DNA from: Porpolomopsis calyptriformis | Taxonomy: Eukaryota; Basidiomycota; Agaricomycetes; Agaricales; Hygrophoraceae | NCBI GenBank assembly: GCA_951640195.1 | Contig: OX621164.1 | Location: 911,098-975,097, forward strand | DNA length: 64,000 bases | Direction: 5' to 3' | In this document: positions 12,733-25,608 of the stretch, in pieces | How positions within the stretch are numbered: the first letter of the stretch is position 1 | Layout: each line of letters starts with the position of its first letter | Position numbers and translations under genes: made by a program | Notes under the pieces: generated by a model | Databases searched by the model: none | Seen by the model: the letters and a program-made list of their open reading frames with translations, nothing else | Told to the model about the DNA's origin: nothing

Positions 12733-14739
12733 ATGTCGTATTTCGGTTTGACCGCTGCAATAAGACGAGAGGTCGACAGCCCCGGTTCATTCGTCTTTGA
12801 TCTACCGACCGAGTATCCGAACAGACCAACTTGGACTCGCGCTGCGACTCCAGTTACCACCTCCGAACACCCTTCCCTCTTTGACCCTTCTACCCAGGAC
12901 GCGTCTTATCCTTCCTTCCTTGTCGTCTCAGGGGGAACCGGAGGCAATGCCATCTGCTCCGCCTTTGGAGAGGCTACCACCTACATTCTCCCCGTCTCTG
13001 ACGACGGCGGCTCCTCGAGTGAGATCATACGCGTTCTCGGAGGTCCCTCCATCGGTATGCACTTAATTCTGCATCCAAATTTTATGTCCTACTCTATTGC
13101 TCTTCTGCCAGGTGACATCCGTTCAAGACTGGTGAGGCTGATACCACCTGCCGCACCAGCATCGCCGTTGTGTGCCATCCGCGGGCTGCTATCTTACAGA
13201 CTCCCCGCGCATTGTTCTGACCGGGAGGCGCGGGAGGAATGGAGGGAGATCGTAGAGGGCAGAAGCCCATTGTGGACCGGGATTCCGAATGATAGGAAGG
13301 AAGTGATTCGTGGTGCGTGATGTGTGCCAAGTGGTTTCAACGATCTCACCCGTTCCAAGGGTTTCTGGTCTCGTTCGAGAGCGAACTGCTCAAGCGAGCT
13401 CACAAAAACTTCTCCTTTCTCAACGGAAGGTTCGCCACCAACCTAGAGGATTGTACTTATTATTCAGTTCTCGGCCAGTATCGGGAACTACTTCCTAGCG
13501 GCAGCACAAAACTTCTTCCGCTCACTTCCCTCCGCCATCTTTCTATTCTCGTCTATTACAAACAGTCAGGTCATCCATTGACACCCGTCACTCTCGGGAT
13601 CCCGACTTACCGCTTTCATCCCAGGCCAACATCCTCCCTGTCATAGTCACAAATCACACGGTCACCATCGCTGCTGAGCTGGTCAGTCTTCTTGAGCTCG
13701 AGAAATAATTAACACTATCCGTTATTTAAATATACACCTAAAGGAGAACGGCGAGAAACTGGTGGGGCAGTGCGAAATATCACATCCGGTGCGTGTGCGA
13801 ACCGCGGCCCCTTCGATCAGTATCGGCATCGAGTCACCCTTTGACGAGGACACGCTCGACCGAGCGCCCTCTCGCAAACAAAATGTCATGTTTGAACCCC
13901 AAGCGAAGAACGATTACGAGTCCCTTGGGTCGCGAATCCTCAGTGAGCCCCTTTTACTTACGAGCTCCTTACAGAGATTTTTTTTTTTTTTCCAGGGGTT
14001 TACTACATCAATGCGTACGGGCACGAGGTGTACCCATCGCCAAATCCGGACTTTTTATCTAGCATAGCTTCAAACGATGTTCTAGTTTATTCCTGTGGAT
14101 CCTTATGGACCAGGTGCGGTATCGTCACTTGAGGAGTGTAACTGAACGAAAATTCTCTTGGGCTTGAAGCATCATCCCGTGTCTAGCACTGCGAGGAGTC
14201 GCAGCTGCTATTGCACGTTCGCGCTCCCTTCGTGCCAAAATTCTCCTTCGTAAGCCGTCAGATCCGTTTCTCTCCCCACTTACCAGTCAATTCCTTCCCA
14301 TCTTAGTCAATTCAAGCAACGACCGCGAGACAGACGGGTACACAGCTGTCGATTACATCCGGTTTGTTTGAAAAAAAAAAAAAAAGGCGACTTGCCGAGT
14401 TACCGACGTTACCCATGCCAGGACGATCGCACGGACGTTGAACGACGAGTACGGCATCCGACCGCATGGTCTAGGTAATGCGACCACGATTTATCCTATA
14501 TCGGCATTCGTCACGCACCTCGTTCATTTACGGGGCGCGGCTGTCCAGGTGGATGTCGAACTCATCACTGTAGGTCTCGTCGTCTCACCTTGTCTAGTGG
14601 GTTTTATTTTCTTTCTTTCCAGAGAATGGGAGTGAAATGTGTAGAGATTGCCAATGGTGTAGACGTAGGCGAAGTGCCAATGTTCGATGCCGTTGGCGTC
14701 CGACAGGCTGTTGACGAAATCTTGGCCGGAGATAGGTGA
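12733..14739 (+). CDS. CofD/YvcK-like protein (UPF0052 family)
   Basis: Relative of bacterial YvcK and the phospholactate transferase CofD; yeast YNL011C is of this type. The sequence shows the nucleotide-sugar-binding opening VVSGGTGGN, followed by the characteristic SDDGGSSSEI. Later blocks include LVGQCEISHP, GVYYINAYGHEVYPSPNPDF, NDVLVYSCGSLWTSIIPCL, KILLLNSSNDRETDGYTAVD and GVKCVEIANGVDVGEVPMFD. The coding sequence is interrupted by about six short introns with poly-T or poly-A runs inside (13979-13992, 14370-14384). ATG 12733 gives an N-terminus typical for fungal members. The biochemical role in fungi is not established; a regulatory role binding UDP-sugars is known for bacterial YvcK only. 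The stop is TGA at 14737. Confidence 0.9.
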
Positions 14740-14987
14740 AATCAACCAAAAATTTTATCAGATTGGACTAGGATGATAGATAAATACAACATGTCAACAT
14801 AGACAGAGATAATGGGAAGATACTGTATTTACAACATTACCGACGGAGGTACAGTCGACCTCTGTCGATAGTTGGACAAATTTCCGGTACCAAAAAAAAA
14901 AAACGCGAAGAAAGAGAGAAAAATACAGGAGCTACACGGGGACGGAAAGCTCGAATGATGTGCTTTCCAGAGCGATGGAATGCTGCA

Positions 14988-16859
14988 TCATGTTGACGAT
15001 CGTTGCTTTTTGAGCGTTTCGATGATGTGATTGACACCTTGTGGCTCCAACACCACCTTCTCGCCGTCGCACTTGGCCTTTGAGGTGAACTCTGAACAAA
15101 GTTCGGTGATATCTGTATCCTGTAAAGTTTATGACAAAAAAGATGAACCTTGGCAAGGAAGAGAGAAGGCGAAAAAAATAAGAACCTTGAACATCGGGTT
15201 AGAAGTGATATTGCGCCAAGCTGTCAACACCTCGACATTCTGGTCGCTCTTTTGAGTCTTGGGCAGGACCGCGCCCTGACAGTCGATCACAGCGCCCGCG
15301 TGTTCGTCCGCGCTCTTCCGAATGGAGGGAGTGGGCGTGGGCGCGAAGGGTGAGGGGCCGGAGGCGATGATGTGCTTCTGAAATTCCTCCTTGGAGTTTG
15401 GACATTGTTGATGCGGCTTGTTTTCGTCCGAGACCGAGGACGGTGCGCGGTCTCTGATCATCATCTGAGAGGCGGCGGCCGGATGCGTCTTGGGGGATGA
15501 TGAGGACGAGGGGGAGGAGGAGGAGGAGGCAGCGGCCGGGCTGGATCGCATGGGTGCATGGAGCACGGGGCTCATCGAGGTCGTCAGGCTGAGACCGTAG
15601 TCGACGGGAGGACCCTGCTGGGCCATGTAGCCGTTGAAGAGGTTATCCATTTGGCCACTCTCCTTTGTAGATGGGGTTGGGGTTGGCCAAGACTGCATAT
15701 TATAATCGAACGAGTTCGCTTCGTTGATGGGGATGTTGGGGGACGAGCCGTCGAAGGCATCCGCAAAGGACATGAAAACTGGATTGCTGGCGATTGTTGT
15801 ATAAGGCAGCTTTGGTGACAGGGGACCGCCAAAGCCAAAGTCGATAGGAGGTATTGAGGGGTCAGCGAGTTGTGCGTTATCATCCAACAGATTGAGCGCG
15901 GCGGGGTCGAATGCCATCAATGAGTTCCAGTCTAAGGGCTCACTGGGGAAGTGAGAAGTTGGTGTGGGTGCGGGAGGAGAGGAGGCGATCGAGGACGAAC
16001 TCGACATGTTGTCGAACATGCTGAGAGGGGAATCATGGGGGAGTGAAGGAGGGGAGGCGAAGATTGCGGAGGAAGAGGAATGATCGATAGACGAACTAGC
16101 GGCGTTTTTGGGAACTGAGAACGTGAAGGTGGTCTCTTTCAGCATCATGTTCTCCTTCTGAAGTCGAGCGAGCAAGTCGCGAAGATTTTCGTTCTCTGAG
16201 ACCGCTTGCTCATTCCTGGCCTCGAGGTTGGCCACTCGATCCTCCAACTGTGGCAGGTTATGGGACGAAGCGAAGAGGGGAGAAAAGCACTCACGTCCTT
16301 CACATGTTTCTCTTTTCGCTCTCGGAAGGCACGCTGGGCTGCACGGTTCTGCTCCTTCCGTTTGAGTAAACGAGATGGATCCTTTGGCTCCTTTTTTTGA
16401 TCGGCCGGTGAGGTGAGAGTGAGCGAGAGAGAGGAGGAAGAGACGTACGCCGGTGCTGGCCTCGGTGCTCTTGCGGCGTGTTAACGCTTTCTTATTGTTG
16501 GCTACGAGGTGGACTATCAAATCGCTGTTGGGAGGACGAGTGTGTTTCGACATACGATTTTGAGCGTCGTCGACGTCATCGGTGCTTGCCTTGCGCTTCA
16601 AAGCGGGGTCGTCGTGCTCAGCACGATGGTGTTCATTGTTCGCGTTGGGAGGACTCGGGCTGCTGTCCTCGGAAGGCGGAGTGATCGCAGGAAGGCGTGG
16701 ATTCAAGATAGACTGGGGGTTTACGCCATCGGCATGGATGGGAATAGTCGAGCCGATGGCAGTCGGAAATTGTTTCTGAAGGAGAGCGATAAAATCATCG
16801 TCAGGTAGCTGAGAGTAAGACGGATCCCATAGGGTAGATGGTGTCGGGTAGGCCTCCAT
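14988..16859 (-). CDS. AP-1-like bZIP transcription factor (PAP1/YAP1 type)
   Basis: Nuclear regulator of oxidative-stress genes in fungi. Proposed exons: 16859-16449, 16390-16295, 16247-15186, 15119-14988, giving 566 residues. The basic region in exon 2 reads KRKEQNRAAQRAFRERKEKH and joins the leucine zipper in exon 3 (LEDRVANLEARNEQAVSENE, then LLARLQKENMML). The short exon 2 carrying most of the basic region is split off by introns on both sides. The C-terminal cysteine-rich domain ELCSEFTSKAKCDGEKV lies in exon 4, and an n-CRD-like CPNSKEEFQKH segment lies further upstream. These cysteines are the redox switch that controls nuclear export in Pap1/Yap1. The middle is low-complexity Ser/Pro. 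Exon 1 is preceded by a GAGGAT repeat at about 16865-16900. Confidence 0.93.
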
Positions 16860-17030
16860 TTCGAACGGAGGACGAGGATGAGGATGAGGATGAGGATGAG
16901 GAGGAGACGCGATTGGGTGGTGTTTGATTATGTAATTTTATTTTGATCACGACCATCAAATTACCTAATTTAGCCGAGTTTTATACAAAAAGTTCACGGC
17001 ATTCAGACACGAATCCTTCTCGGCCAAAAT

Positions 17031-17828
17031 TTATGCCAAAATCTTGACAAACCGATTTGGTAATTCTCCTTTTTCCGTCCATTTTTTCACTCCAATCGCA
17101 AACAGTTCTGGCGCCTGCAAATTCCATGAATGCCGCATTCCATCCACCTTCACCCCCTCGCTCTCCTCGTTCCCCTCTTTCAACACCCTTCCAAGCCTCC
17201 CCACCTCTTTAACACTGTCATTCACCGCCCCCGCTATCGCCAGCGTCCTCGCCCGAAGCCCGGTCGGCTTACAACTCGCCGCCAATGACCGGGCTATCTG
17301 CCTCCCCAACTCAAACGTCGTCGACGTCCACATATCGCTCTGCAGTCCTTCCGGCACCTCAAGCCCTGCCAGCCGGCACAGGCGTGTAAACAGCGATCGA
17401 GGCAGACCCGCGAGCGGGACAACGCTGATCCAAAAGATATATGGCGCAACCGCCGTCAGCACAGGCGCGTCATGCCATGTCTTGCCGCATCCGGTGACGA
17501 CGACCGTCTCGACGAGCTCTGGATGGTGCTCCGCCAGATGCAGCGCGACATATCCGCCTAGACTCAGCCCTACTACGTGTGCTTTCCCGTTCTTGGCTTC
17601 TTTTCGAATCAGATCCGCCAGAAGGGATGTCGCAAAAGGGACAGAGAATGGCCGGAGATGCCAGCTGTCTGCATGCGAAGGGAGATCTGGTACTAAAAGA
17701 TGATAATCGGACAGGTGCGGGACAACCAAGTCCCATTCACGGTGCGACGAGAATCCACCGTGCAAGAGGAGGATGGTGGTATGCTTGGTGACATTGTGAG
17801 CGACACGAGCGATGGATGGGTCGTTCAT
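17031..17828 (-). CDS. Alpha/beta-hydrolase fold protein
   Basis: Single-exon protein of 265 residues. LLLHGGFSSHREWD at residues 21-34 is the oxyanion-hole HGG region. GLSLGGYVALHLAEHHPELV (about residues 88-107) is the nucleophile elbow with the catalytic serine in G-L-S-L-G. A histidine near the C-terminus, in DGMRHSWNLQAPELFA, is a good catalytic candidate. There is no signal peptide, so it is probably cytosolic. Substrate is unknown; the family covers esterases, lipases and C-C hydrolases. Its ATG is only about 50 bp from the stop of the upstream Erf4 gene on the same strand. Confidence 0.85.
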   Translation of the reverse strand: MNDPSIARVAHNVTKHTTILLLHGGFSSHREWDLVVPHLSDYHLLVPDLPSHADSWHLRPFSVPFATSLLADLIRKEAKNGKAHVVGLSLGGYVALHLAEHHPELVETVVVTGCGKTWHDAPVLTAVAPYIFWISVVPLAGLPRSLFTRLCRLAGLEVPEGLQSDMWTSTTFELGRQIARSLAASCKPTGLRARTLAIAGAVNDSVKEVGRLGRVLKEGNEESEGVKVDGMRHSWNLQAPELFAIGVKKWTEKGELPNRFVKILA

Positions 17829-17879
17829 TGATTATCAGATAATAATATTGGCTATTTATACACGTGGTATTCTCCCAAA

Positions 17880-19165
17880 TTACTGAAAAACATAAATCAG
17901 CAGTAGAATATGGAAGGGAAAGAGCTCTCTCACATAATACTCAATCTCAAGCTGTGAATCGACCTCAGAAATCACTCCTCGCCAACCAAGATGGGCACGT
18001 ACGAATAAAAAGGCCACCTTCTGAGGCCAAAGCATGTTCAATCCCACAGGGTTGTAAAGTTCTTCGTTCAGATACTGAAATAACAGCTTCAATCGCCGCA
18101 TTTCCTATCAAACCATGATCAACAAAACCCAATCGACAAGTACTCGTTCCCTACCTTCTCGTAATGAGAGGTGAAGAAAAACTGTGAAAGGTGAAGTGTA
18201 AAGACCGCGAGGAAGTTGTCAACGAAAGCGTGTCGAGAACTATGCGCGGATATGAGCAGTTCATTGATCGCATTTATTGATTCCAAAAACTGTGTCGGGG
18301 TAATCTGCGCGAGCGTGATGAAATCGAAATAATGATTGGAGTAGAAGAAAAAAAACTAACCCGGCCCGCGAGCTCCAATGGATATATCGGAGCGAATTGT
18401 ATTAGCTCGCCCCCGGCATAGTCCCTTTCGACGCGCAAGATTTCCCGTGGATGATGAAGGCCGATTTGTCCCATCGGCGGTGTCCCATATGCCGAATCCG
18501 CTGGAGGTGGCCCGAAATAGTACGCAGATTTGGGTATGAGTGGTCGTCGAGTGCTGAAGAAAGAAAAAATGTGGTAGGACGAACGCACACAGGGGGGGTG
18601 GGGGTTGCACGTACTTTGCCTGACCCTGTAATATCGCAAACGTTTTCGACTCTCTCCCCGACCGATAACGATCTCTCCGGTCTGTGTGGTCATCACTCTC
18701 TGGGGGATCGATGACTTCCCACGGATGGGGAGGTGACGGGGAACGAATGGCCAGTCGGAGCGTCGAACGACGCCGCGCCGACAACCCCTCCTTCTCTTCA
18801 TTTCCACTGCTGACACCACCACCACCACCACCACCATCACCAGCGTCCTCTTCGACCGCGACCAATGTCCGGTTCGCATCCATCCCAGATGGATCCGTCT
18901 CCCCCTCTTCCACATCCAGACCCGCATCCGCCAAGTCAACCTCGCCTGGGTCACCACCTCCACCACCACCACCACCACTGCCGCCGCCCATTTCGATCCG
19001 CCACTCGCTCTCTCTCGTTCCTACCCTGGACAGCGGGGGGCTCGGCAAATGAGACACATTCGACTCCCGCTTCTTACCACCACCCTCCGCTTCACCGCCA
19101 CCACCACCACCGCTTCGCACCTCCGTCAGCTCGTGTACCATCGTTGAATCTTCCCCTCCGTCCAT
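17880..19165 (-). CDS. ERF4: Erf4/GOLGA7-type subunit of Ras palmitoyltransferase
   Basis: Partner of the DHHC acyltransferase Erf2 at the ER/Golgi, needed for palmitoylation of Ras. The conserved domain is seen as SAYYFGPPPADSAYGTPPMG, GLHHPREILRVERDYAGGEL, then after an intron ITPTQFLESINAINELLIS, and then MRRLKLLFQYLNEELYNP, GLNMLWPQKVAFLF and LEIEYY. The N-terminal part is low complexity with long glycine runs encoded by (CAC)n on the plus strand. Introns lie between ILQGQAK and the domain, after LELAGR, after SHYEK, between AFLF and LEIEYY, and probably after LEIEYY. In that last model the stop codon TAA at 17880-17882 is the first codon after the splice site. Retaining this 51-nt intron keeps the frame and adds a hydrophobic 17-residue tail. 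Confidence 0.9.
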
Positions 19166-19675
19166 GTGTTCCCGATTTGATGCGAAAAAAAAAAAAAGAA
19201 AATACCCAGAAGATACCCGGATGAGCTACCGGGTTAAAAAATATGTCTAAAAAGGCGAAAACAGATAAAGGTGTGTTCCAAAGCCGGGTTGATTCGTGGT
19301 CGACGGTGCGTGTCAGGTCAGAGCTTATGTATCGTGCATCTCTTGGTGGCGTAAGCAAAGGAAAGTGCTTAGGTAATTGAAGATGAAATATCACGTCTGC
19401 GTGCGTGCTCGCCTGGGAAGATCTACCCCAGTTCATATTATATCACTGGCATTAAATATACATTCTTTGATTCTGGTCTACGAGGTAGGGGATGATGCAC
19501 GGTGTGAAAGCATGGTCATAGGAGAGGAAAAAGTAATAAATGGCGGAATGGCGTTATTGAGGTAATGGGGACAAGACGAATGATCGAATCATGAAAAAAA
19601 AAAAAAAAAGCGATGACAGGCATCACATATCAAAACATAACCAGACGGGACGGGCATCAAGACAAACAATCACCA
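19166..19675. other. Promoter of ERF4 and 3' flank of SSN6
   Basis: No gene is supported. The stretch contains A-rich tracts (about 19186-19200 and 19591-19608) and weak short ORFs. It serves as upstream region of the minus-strand ERF4 gene and as downstream region of the minus-strand SSN6 gene. Confidence 0.5.
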
Positions 19676-22600
19676 TTACGATGTCTCCATCTTCTCTGAG
19701 CGCAGGGCAGACGGTGGAGAGGGCGTATGTTTCACGGGCGGCGACGATCCACTGGGTCGAACGATTTCAGACAACTTGGAACGGGTAGAGGGCGGTGGCG
19801 GAGGCGACGTCGATCGACTTGCCGCAGGCATCATCATCTCATCGCGGTCGTGTGTCCCAGGCGAAGGCGCACTCGACGTCGGAGAAAGTGTCGTGATCGG
19901 AGGGAGCGCAATAAGCCCCGCCGACCCACCCCCTCCACCCCCATGTGACGCCGACAATCCGGCACCAATCGGCCGCGGATGTGGGGGTAACACGGCAGGT
20001 AGCGGTGGGCTGGGCGGATACGGATCAATAGACTGGCGTGCTTCGGGCGAGCGCGACGTCCGTTGGGGACGAAAAGGGGTGGGCGAGGTGCGTGTAGAAG
20101 CTACTGGTGATCGTCTTCCGACCGGCGGCGACGCTGCCCTGTGCTTCATCGAATCCGTCCTCAGCCGTTTATTATCTACCTCATCAGATCCCGGGCTGAG
20201 CGGTCTTTTCAACGAACCCGATGGCGAGGCACGGCTTCGTGTGGATGCGCCAGACCCATGGCGCGAAGTAGGTGGCTGTGGAGAACGACCTCCCTGTCGA
20301 CTCCCACTGGACACAGTGGGTGAGCGCATGGAAACGTCACCATCATTGGCAGGTGCTGGCATTTCTGGGGCTCGGTACGATGCCTCTCTAGCTAACCCCA
20401 TAAGCGCATCCTCGACGCCTTCATCGTAATTCTCATCAACAACCCTGGAGGGTGCGCGCGCAGTCGCACTCGTGGGTGACGGCTGGATCGACGACCCCGA
20501 ACCATTGGAACTGATAGGTTCAGGAGACACTTTAGTGTGACCGCCATAAGCAATTTTGAAAGACCCTGGCCCCGGTAAGGGCCCGCGTTCAATTTCAGTT
20601 CGGGCATGTTCCTCCTTGGCACGTTTCGTCGTCCTCTTCTTTCTCTCCTTCTTCGGCGGGGGATCGTGATGGGCGTGGTGAGCTCCATCCGCATCCTTGT
20701 CTCTCGCTGCCCGTCTTCGTCGTTCCTTTGGTTCGGGAGCTGGCGTTGGGCGAGGACTTTCGGATGGCCGCACATTGCTTCCAACGACATGCGGTGGAGG
20801 TGCATTATGTGTCGTGATCCTGGGAACGTCAGGGGATCCAGTATACCGAGGACCGTCCCTCCTTTGATCGACGATCATTTCCTCATGACGAGGCGGGTTG
20901 ACGTCCCGTTGATCCCGAGCGTCATATCGAGGGTCGTATCTCCGCGGAGGTTGCTCATGCCGAGGACCAGGAGGAAGAGGGGAACTATGACGTCCAGCAG
21001 ATGACTCCCAGTATCCATGCGTTGCGTGCGCCGACCGCGGAGATCGTTCATGCGGGCTGTGCCGATGGGGACCGGGCGATCGTGAAGGAGGGTAGAAGCT
21101 GGGTTGCTGCAACGGTGGTGGCGGCTGATTGACATACTCTCCACTATGTCTCGAACGACGCTCACGATCCCAGTCGCGAGGATGGTCGCTTGGAGGTGGA
21201 TGGCGCTCCCAGCCCGCGTCATGTTCGCCGGTGCGAGGCCGATCGGGTACGTATGATTGTGGGGAATGTTGGGATGACAATGGCGTTGGTTGGCCGGGAC
21301 CGACAGGTTGGCGACTGGAAGTGGAATATGTTGCAAAGGGAGGCGGCGGCGAACGCACGCGACTGGATTGAGGAGGGGGTGAGGGAGACCGAGAAAGAGG
21401 TCGACGGGCGAAATATGGATCTTGGTGGTGAGCCGGCCCATGGGGTGTGTTTCGAATATCATCGGGGGAATGTTGTTGTTGGGGAATGGGGTGATGAAGC
21501 AAAATGCTCTGATGGCCAGCGGGACCACGGTTGGGGCCGTCGCGAGAGGGATAGTCACGAGGATGAAGGGGCGGTCGATCCACTTCCATGGGTGCCAATG
21601 GTGTGTGAGAGGGATGGTGGCGACTCTCGTCAAGGATAACGGGTGGAGGTGGGCCACCTCTAAACGGTCCTGGGGACGAACGTCCTGCACCCACTTGAGA
21701 CGGTGGTGGGAGAGAGATATTGCGATCATTCGAGGGACCTCTGGAATCCGCACGGAAGACGGGGCGAGAGCCAGCGGGCTGTAACAAGAGTGGAGGGCCC
21801 GACAGACTGGGTGGGGGGACGACAGCGCTGGCGTACGCGGTCGGGTGGACATCCTGAGGACCTGGAGCAGCAGGGAGTTGGCCGCCGGTAGCCTGTGCGG
21901 TCTTCAACAATTGCAACCTGTGGGAGATGACGGGATTGGTAGGGTCGAGCTCGCTAGCCCTGGCGTAGGCATCGATGGCATCAGAAATTTGATTATTGCA
22001 ACTCTCGTATAGACTGCCCAAGTCGAACCATACTTCGGAGATATAAGGGTTGATGCGGATAGCTCGCGAGTAGGCATCCAAGGCGTCGCGAAACTGATTG
22101 ATTTGGAAATAGAGTACACCGATGGAGCACCAAAAGGTTGGGTTTCGACCATCTCGATAAACGGCTTGTTGATACGCTTCATAGGCTTTGCTGTACTTTT
22201 GACCGGCCATATAAGCACGTCCGAGAAGGTACCAACTCTGAGCATCCGAGGGATCTGGCGATAGAATTGAGCGTACGTCAGGAGAAATTTTTGTTATTAC
22301 ACTGACCGGCTTCCAAGCTTTTGGTCAAATATTGTATGGCAAGGTCTTGGTTCTGAAACGAGGACCCATCCTGATGGTACAACCAGCCCAACTGTTGGAG
22401 AACCTTGGCGTGGCCAGGATTATCGGCGACGACGCGCTCGTAGGCATCCTTGGCACGGACATGCTAGATGGCGAAGGAATGTCAAAATAGATATGAAGGT
22501 TGAAAAGTATGAGCCGGCTTACATCCTTCTGCTGCTCATAAACATGTCCGATCTGAAACCAAATGTCCGCGTGGGCAAGGGGACTTGGGGGGTTACGAAG

Positions 22601-23832
22601 GATGCGGTCGAAGCAGGTCAAGGAGTCATCGTACTTGCCCTGCTGCTTATAGATGATGCCAAGTCGAAAGAGGATCTCGTTGGCTTTATCGAAATCTAGG
22701 TCTTCGTAATGAGTTTAAAATAATGTTCGTAAGAATTGATAAAAGGAAGGCAACCTTTGTCCATCCTCAAAACGGAGGAAAACGCCTCCTCGGCGTGATC
22801 CAAAGAACCATAGCGGTCGTAGAGGATGCCAATGCCATACCAGAGCTTGGGATCTTCCTGGAAGGGGGAGGGGTGGGGGTTAGAAAAGAAGGAGGAGGGA
22901 AACGGATTAGGATACTTTAGGGTTTGGGAGCAAATAAAGGGCTTGTTGGTAGGCGGAGTAGGCTTTTTGCAAGTCATCCTGCATCAGGTAACAATGACCT
23001 ACGGTGGTGGTGTGAGCATGTGCAAAAAGGAAGGAGAGGGAAGCGAATACCCAAAGCACTCCAGACTTCGCCATTTTCCTCTTGGAGGGAGAGAACTCGC
23101 TGGAAATAATCGATTGCCTGAAATGGAAGTTGTGATACGTCATGAGCACAAGAGAGATCTTAGATAAGGGATCTGAGATTGAAACAAGCGAGAGCAAATA
23201 GTGAGCGGGGGACCGCTTGTGTCCGCGGGAAGGAGATCATCGGCAAAGAAGAAGGGGGGAAACGAATGAATGGGCACGGAGAAGATCGGAAACTTTACCT
23301 TTGGATAGTTTTCTTTGATCCGAGCAATACCTGCGACTTGCGTAAGGCCAGACAGGGACATCGGATTATGCCGGAGGGCATTTTCATATGCCGATAACGC
23401 GTGTTCCAGATCGCCCATCTGCTCCGCAACTCGGCCTGGGAAAAAAAGAAATTATATATCGTTAGCAACGGGAAACCGAATCTCCATAATAATGGGAATT
23501 GAATATGGAGAGGGGTGGCGGGGCGGGGCGGTGAAACTGGGGAGTGAGGACATACCTATCAGGAGCCAGGTCTGCTCGTTGGCGACGGCGAGCCTGTGGA
23601 TCATGGACGGAGGCGGGTTGGGACCGTTGGTGGGGACTGAGGTGGGGGAGATGATCGAGTTGGGGTGGCTCGAGGCGTTGGACATGCTGCCGGGGGTGGT
23701 TGGGATGGTCGAGTTACCGTTCAGATGAGGGGGTGGATGGGCTGAGGGGGGATGCGAAACCAGGGTGTGGGGATGGGAGAGGGAGGGGTCGTGGACACGT
23801 TCAGGTTGTCGAGGCATGTGGCGGATGGACAT
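19676..23832 (-). CDS. SSN6: Cyc8/Ssn6 general transcriptional corepressor, TPR protein
   Basis: Partner of Tup1 in a nuclear corepressor complex. About ten TPR units are spread over eight exons. Visible pieces: NEQTWLLIG, RVAEQMGDLEHALSAYENAL, IARIKENYPK, AIDYFQRVLSLQEENGEVWS, HCYLMQDDLQKAYSAYQQAL, EDPKLWYGIGILYDRYGSLD, NEILFRLGIIYKQQGKYDDS, HVRAKDAYERVVADNPGHAK, DAQSWYLLGRAYMAGQKYSK, FWCSIGVLYFQINQFRDALD and VWFDLGSLYESCNNQISDAI. The large last exon (from about 22250 down to 19676) then runs into about 700 residues of Pro/Ser/Arg/His-rich, presumably disordered sequence. I chose ATG 23832 (MSIRHMPRQPERV); an in-frame ATG at 23922 exists, but its extension is hydrophobic and unlike the family. 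A T/A-rich tract at about 23960-24010 lies upstream. Confidence 0.95.
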
Positions 23833-25608
23833 GTTGGTGGGCAGAAAGAAGAGGGGTGAAAGGGTATCAGGGATGTGATATATATACAAGAAGAACGGGA
23901 AAGTGGGATCAAGGCCCAACAACCAGTCCTCGCACGATCATGGCGATCAAGTTGGAATAAAAAAAAAAATTGGAAACAACTCTTCTTTTTTTTTTTTTTT
24001 TCCCTTTTTTTTCCTTGACGGCATAGATTCGAGATGAGATCGAGATCTGTCGGGTCATGCTTCGCTGAGTCAGCTCTCGTGCCTACTTCCTATTTCTATT
24101 TTCGGTCTCATCGGCTACTATATCCATCAGCTTATCAAGATTCCCATCCAGTCACGAGGATACCACTCGCAGTTGGTAGTCCGAGTTTAAGAGTCTAACA
24201 GACACTCCCGACCTCCTGCACGTGTGAGCGAACGGATCCCCATCGGAATCAGTCCTCGTTCAATCATCATCATCTTCATCACCATCCTTAACCTCCTTCG
24301 TTAGCCTTATTTCTTCCAAATTGAATTGCGTTGCATTCCCGCAGATTGCCGGCTACCCTACTTTACCATCCCTCGGCTCGTTCCCGGCACCCCGATCCCA
24401 GATCTCGGGCGCGATACTTTCAATCCAAGGGGCGTGTGCGATCGACGCATGTGGCATTTCCGCCGTATCCAAGGCGCTGAGGGGAGATCGTTAACACACC
24501 CCAACGTCGTTATCACAACTCACATCCTTCCGCTCAAGCACACAGCAATACCCTCCGACTACCCTCACCCGACCTGTCCTTCTCCGGTTAGGGCATGATT
24601 AGGGTCGACGACGGCGACCCACACTCAACTGGATAGCCATTAAAACGTACCGGTGTTCCTGCTTCCATTCTGCACATGGCAATATATACGCTGTGCACCT
24701 ACCGTATTCATAAGTACACATTAAGAAAACAGATGAGATGCGCCGTCCTGGCGTTTCTCTCCCCTTATATGGTCCAACATGCCAATTATAGTCCACGCTC
24801 TTCCTCAACAAACGGCCACGCTCCTTGTATTCCCCATACACAGTATAAACTCGCCGCAACCCTAACTTACTCATACTGACAGTCCAGTGACATATCTAAA
24901 CGGTTTCCAGGCGAGATGATCCACGCCGAGTCCTTTTCGGGAACGGAGCCAATACCCTTTGCGCAGCGAACCTCCACCGCAGCGCCAGCCGCAATCGAGC
25001 TACCTAATAGAACCTTTCAAGATGACCGTACTACCGTAGCGAAGACGCATGGATCGGTTGTTGAACGTTCGCGCATTAGAAGCGTCCGTCCGATAAACTA
25101 GCCCTCACCGGACAATTAGTCTGGGAGTAACTTTCTTCCACCGTTACATTAAAGTCGCAAGTAGAACGCCAGAACTATCATCATTCCCCTTATGGCACTA
25201 GCTTCTTCTACACGAGACAGCGGGAATTGGGGAGCACAGCGTTCCGTTATCAGCATTGATGACGGGTACTGTAGTTCATCGAAGATCTCATCTTGTGGAA
25301 AGTTAAGTTTAAAAGGAGCAGCGCCAATACACGAGGACGGTCAAACTGCCTTCTTGATTCCTTCCCTGTCTAGACCGCTCAGCTCGAGTGAGAACAGAGC
25401 AAAAGAAAGGGACACGCCGAATTATTTAACCTCCGAAACGACTCCGACTCGAGAACTTTCGTCCCGCGAATGTGGCAACTCTGAGTGAGAAGGATTATAA
25501 GCGACTAAATCCCATTGGTGAAGGATCACAACAGGAACCAACTTGGGTCTATCTGATAACTGCTCTAACTATCACAATGCGATGTTCCAATCAGGAACAA
25601 AGGAGGAT
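23833..25608. other. Long gene-free region upstream of SSN6
   Basis: About 1.8 kb with only short, unsupported ORFs. The first part holds the likely SSN6 promoter and 5' UTR, with long T and A homopolymers at about 23959-24012 and a CACGTG E-box near 24219. The rest (24600-25600) shows no family signature, inverted repeat or RNA gene that I can recognise. It could be old transposon remains or a lncRNA locus; nothing in the sequence decides this. Confidence 0.45.

Noticed and set aside
20875..21852. Long alternative-frame ORF inside the SSN6 last exon
   Set aside because: It arises from the low-complexity Pro/Ser/His-rich coding region of SSN6, which is open in several frames.
24326..25500. 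Several 60-98 codon ORFs upstream of the HNH_2 pair
   Set aside because: Scattered on both strands with no family resemblance and no splice partners; treated as non-coding.
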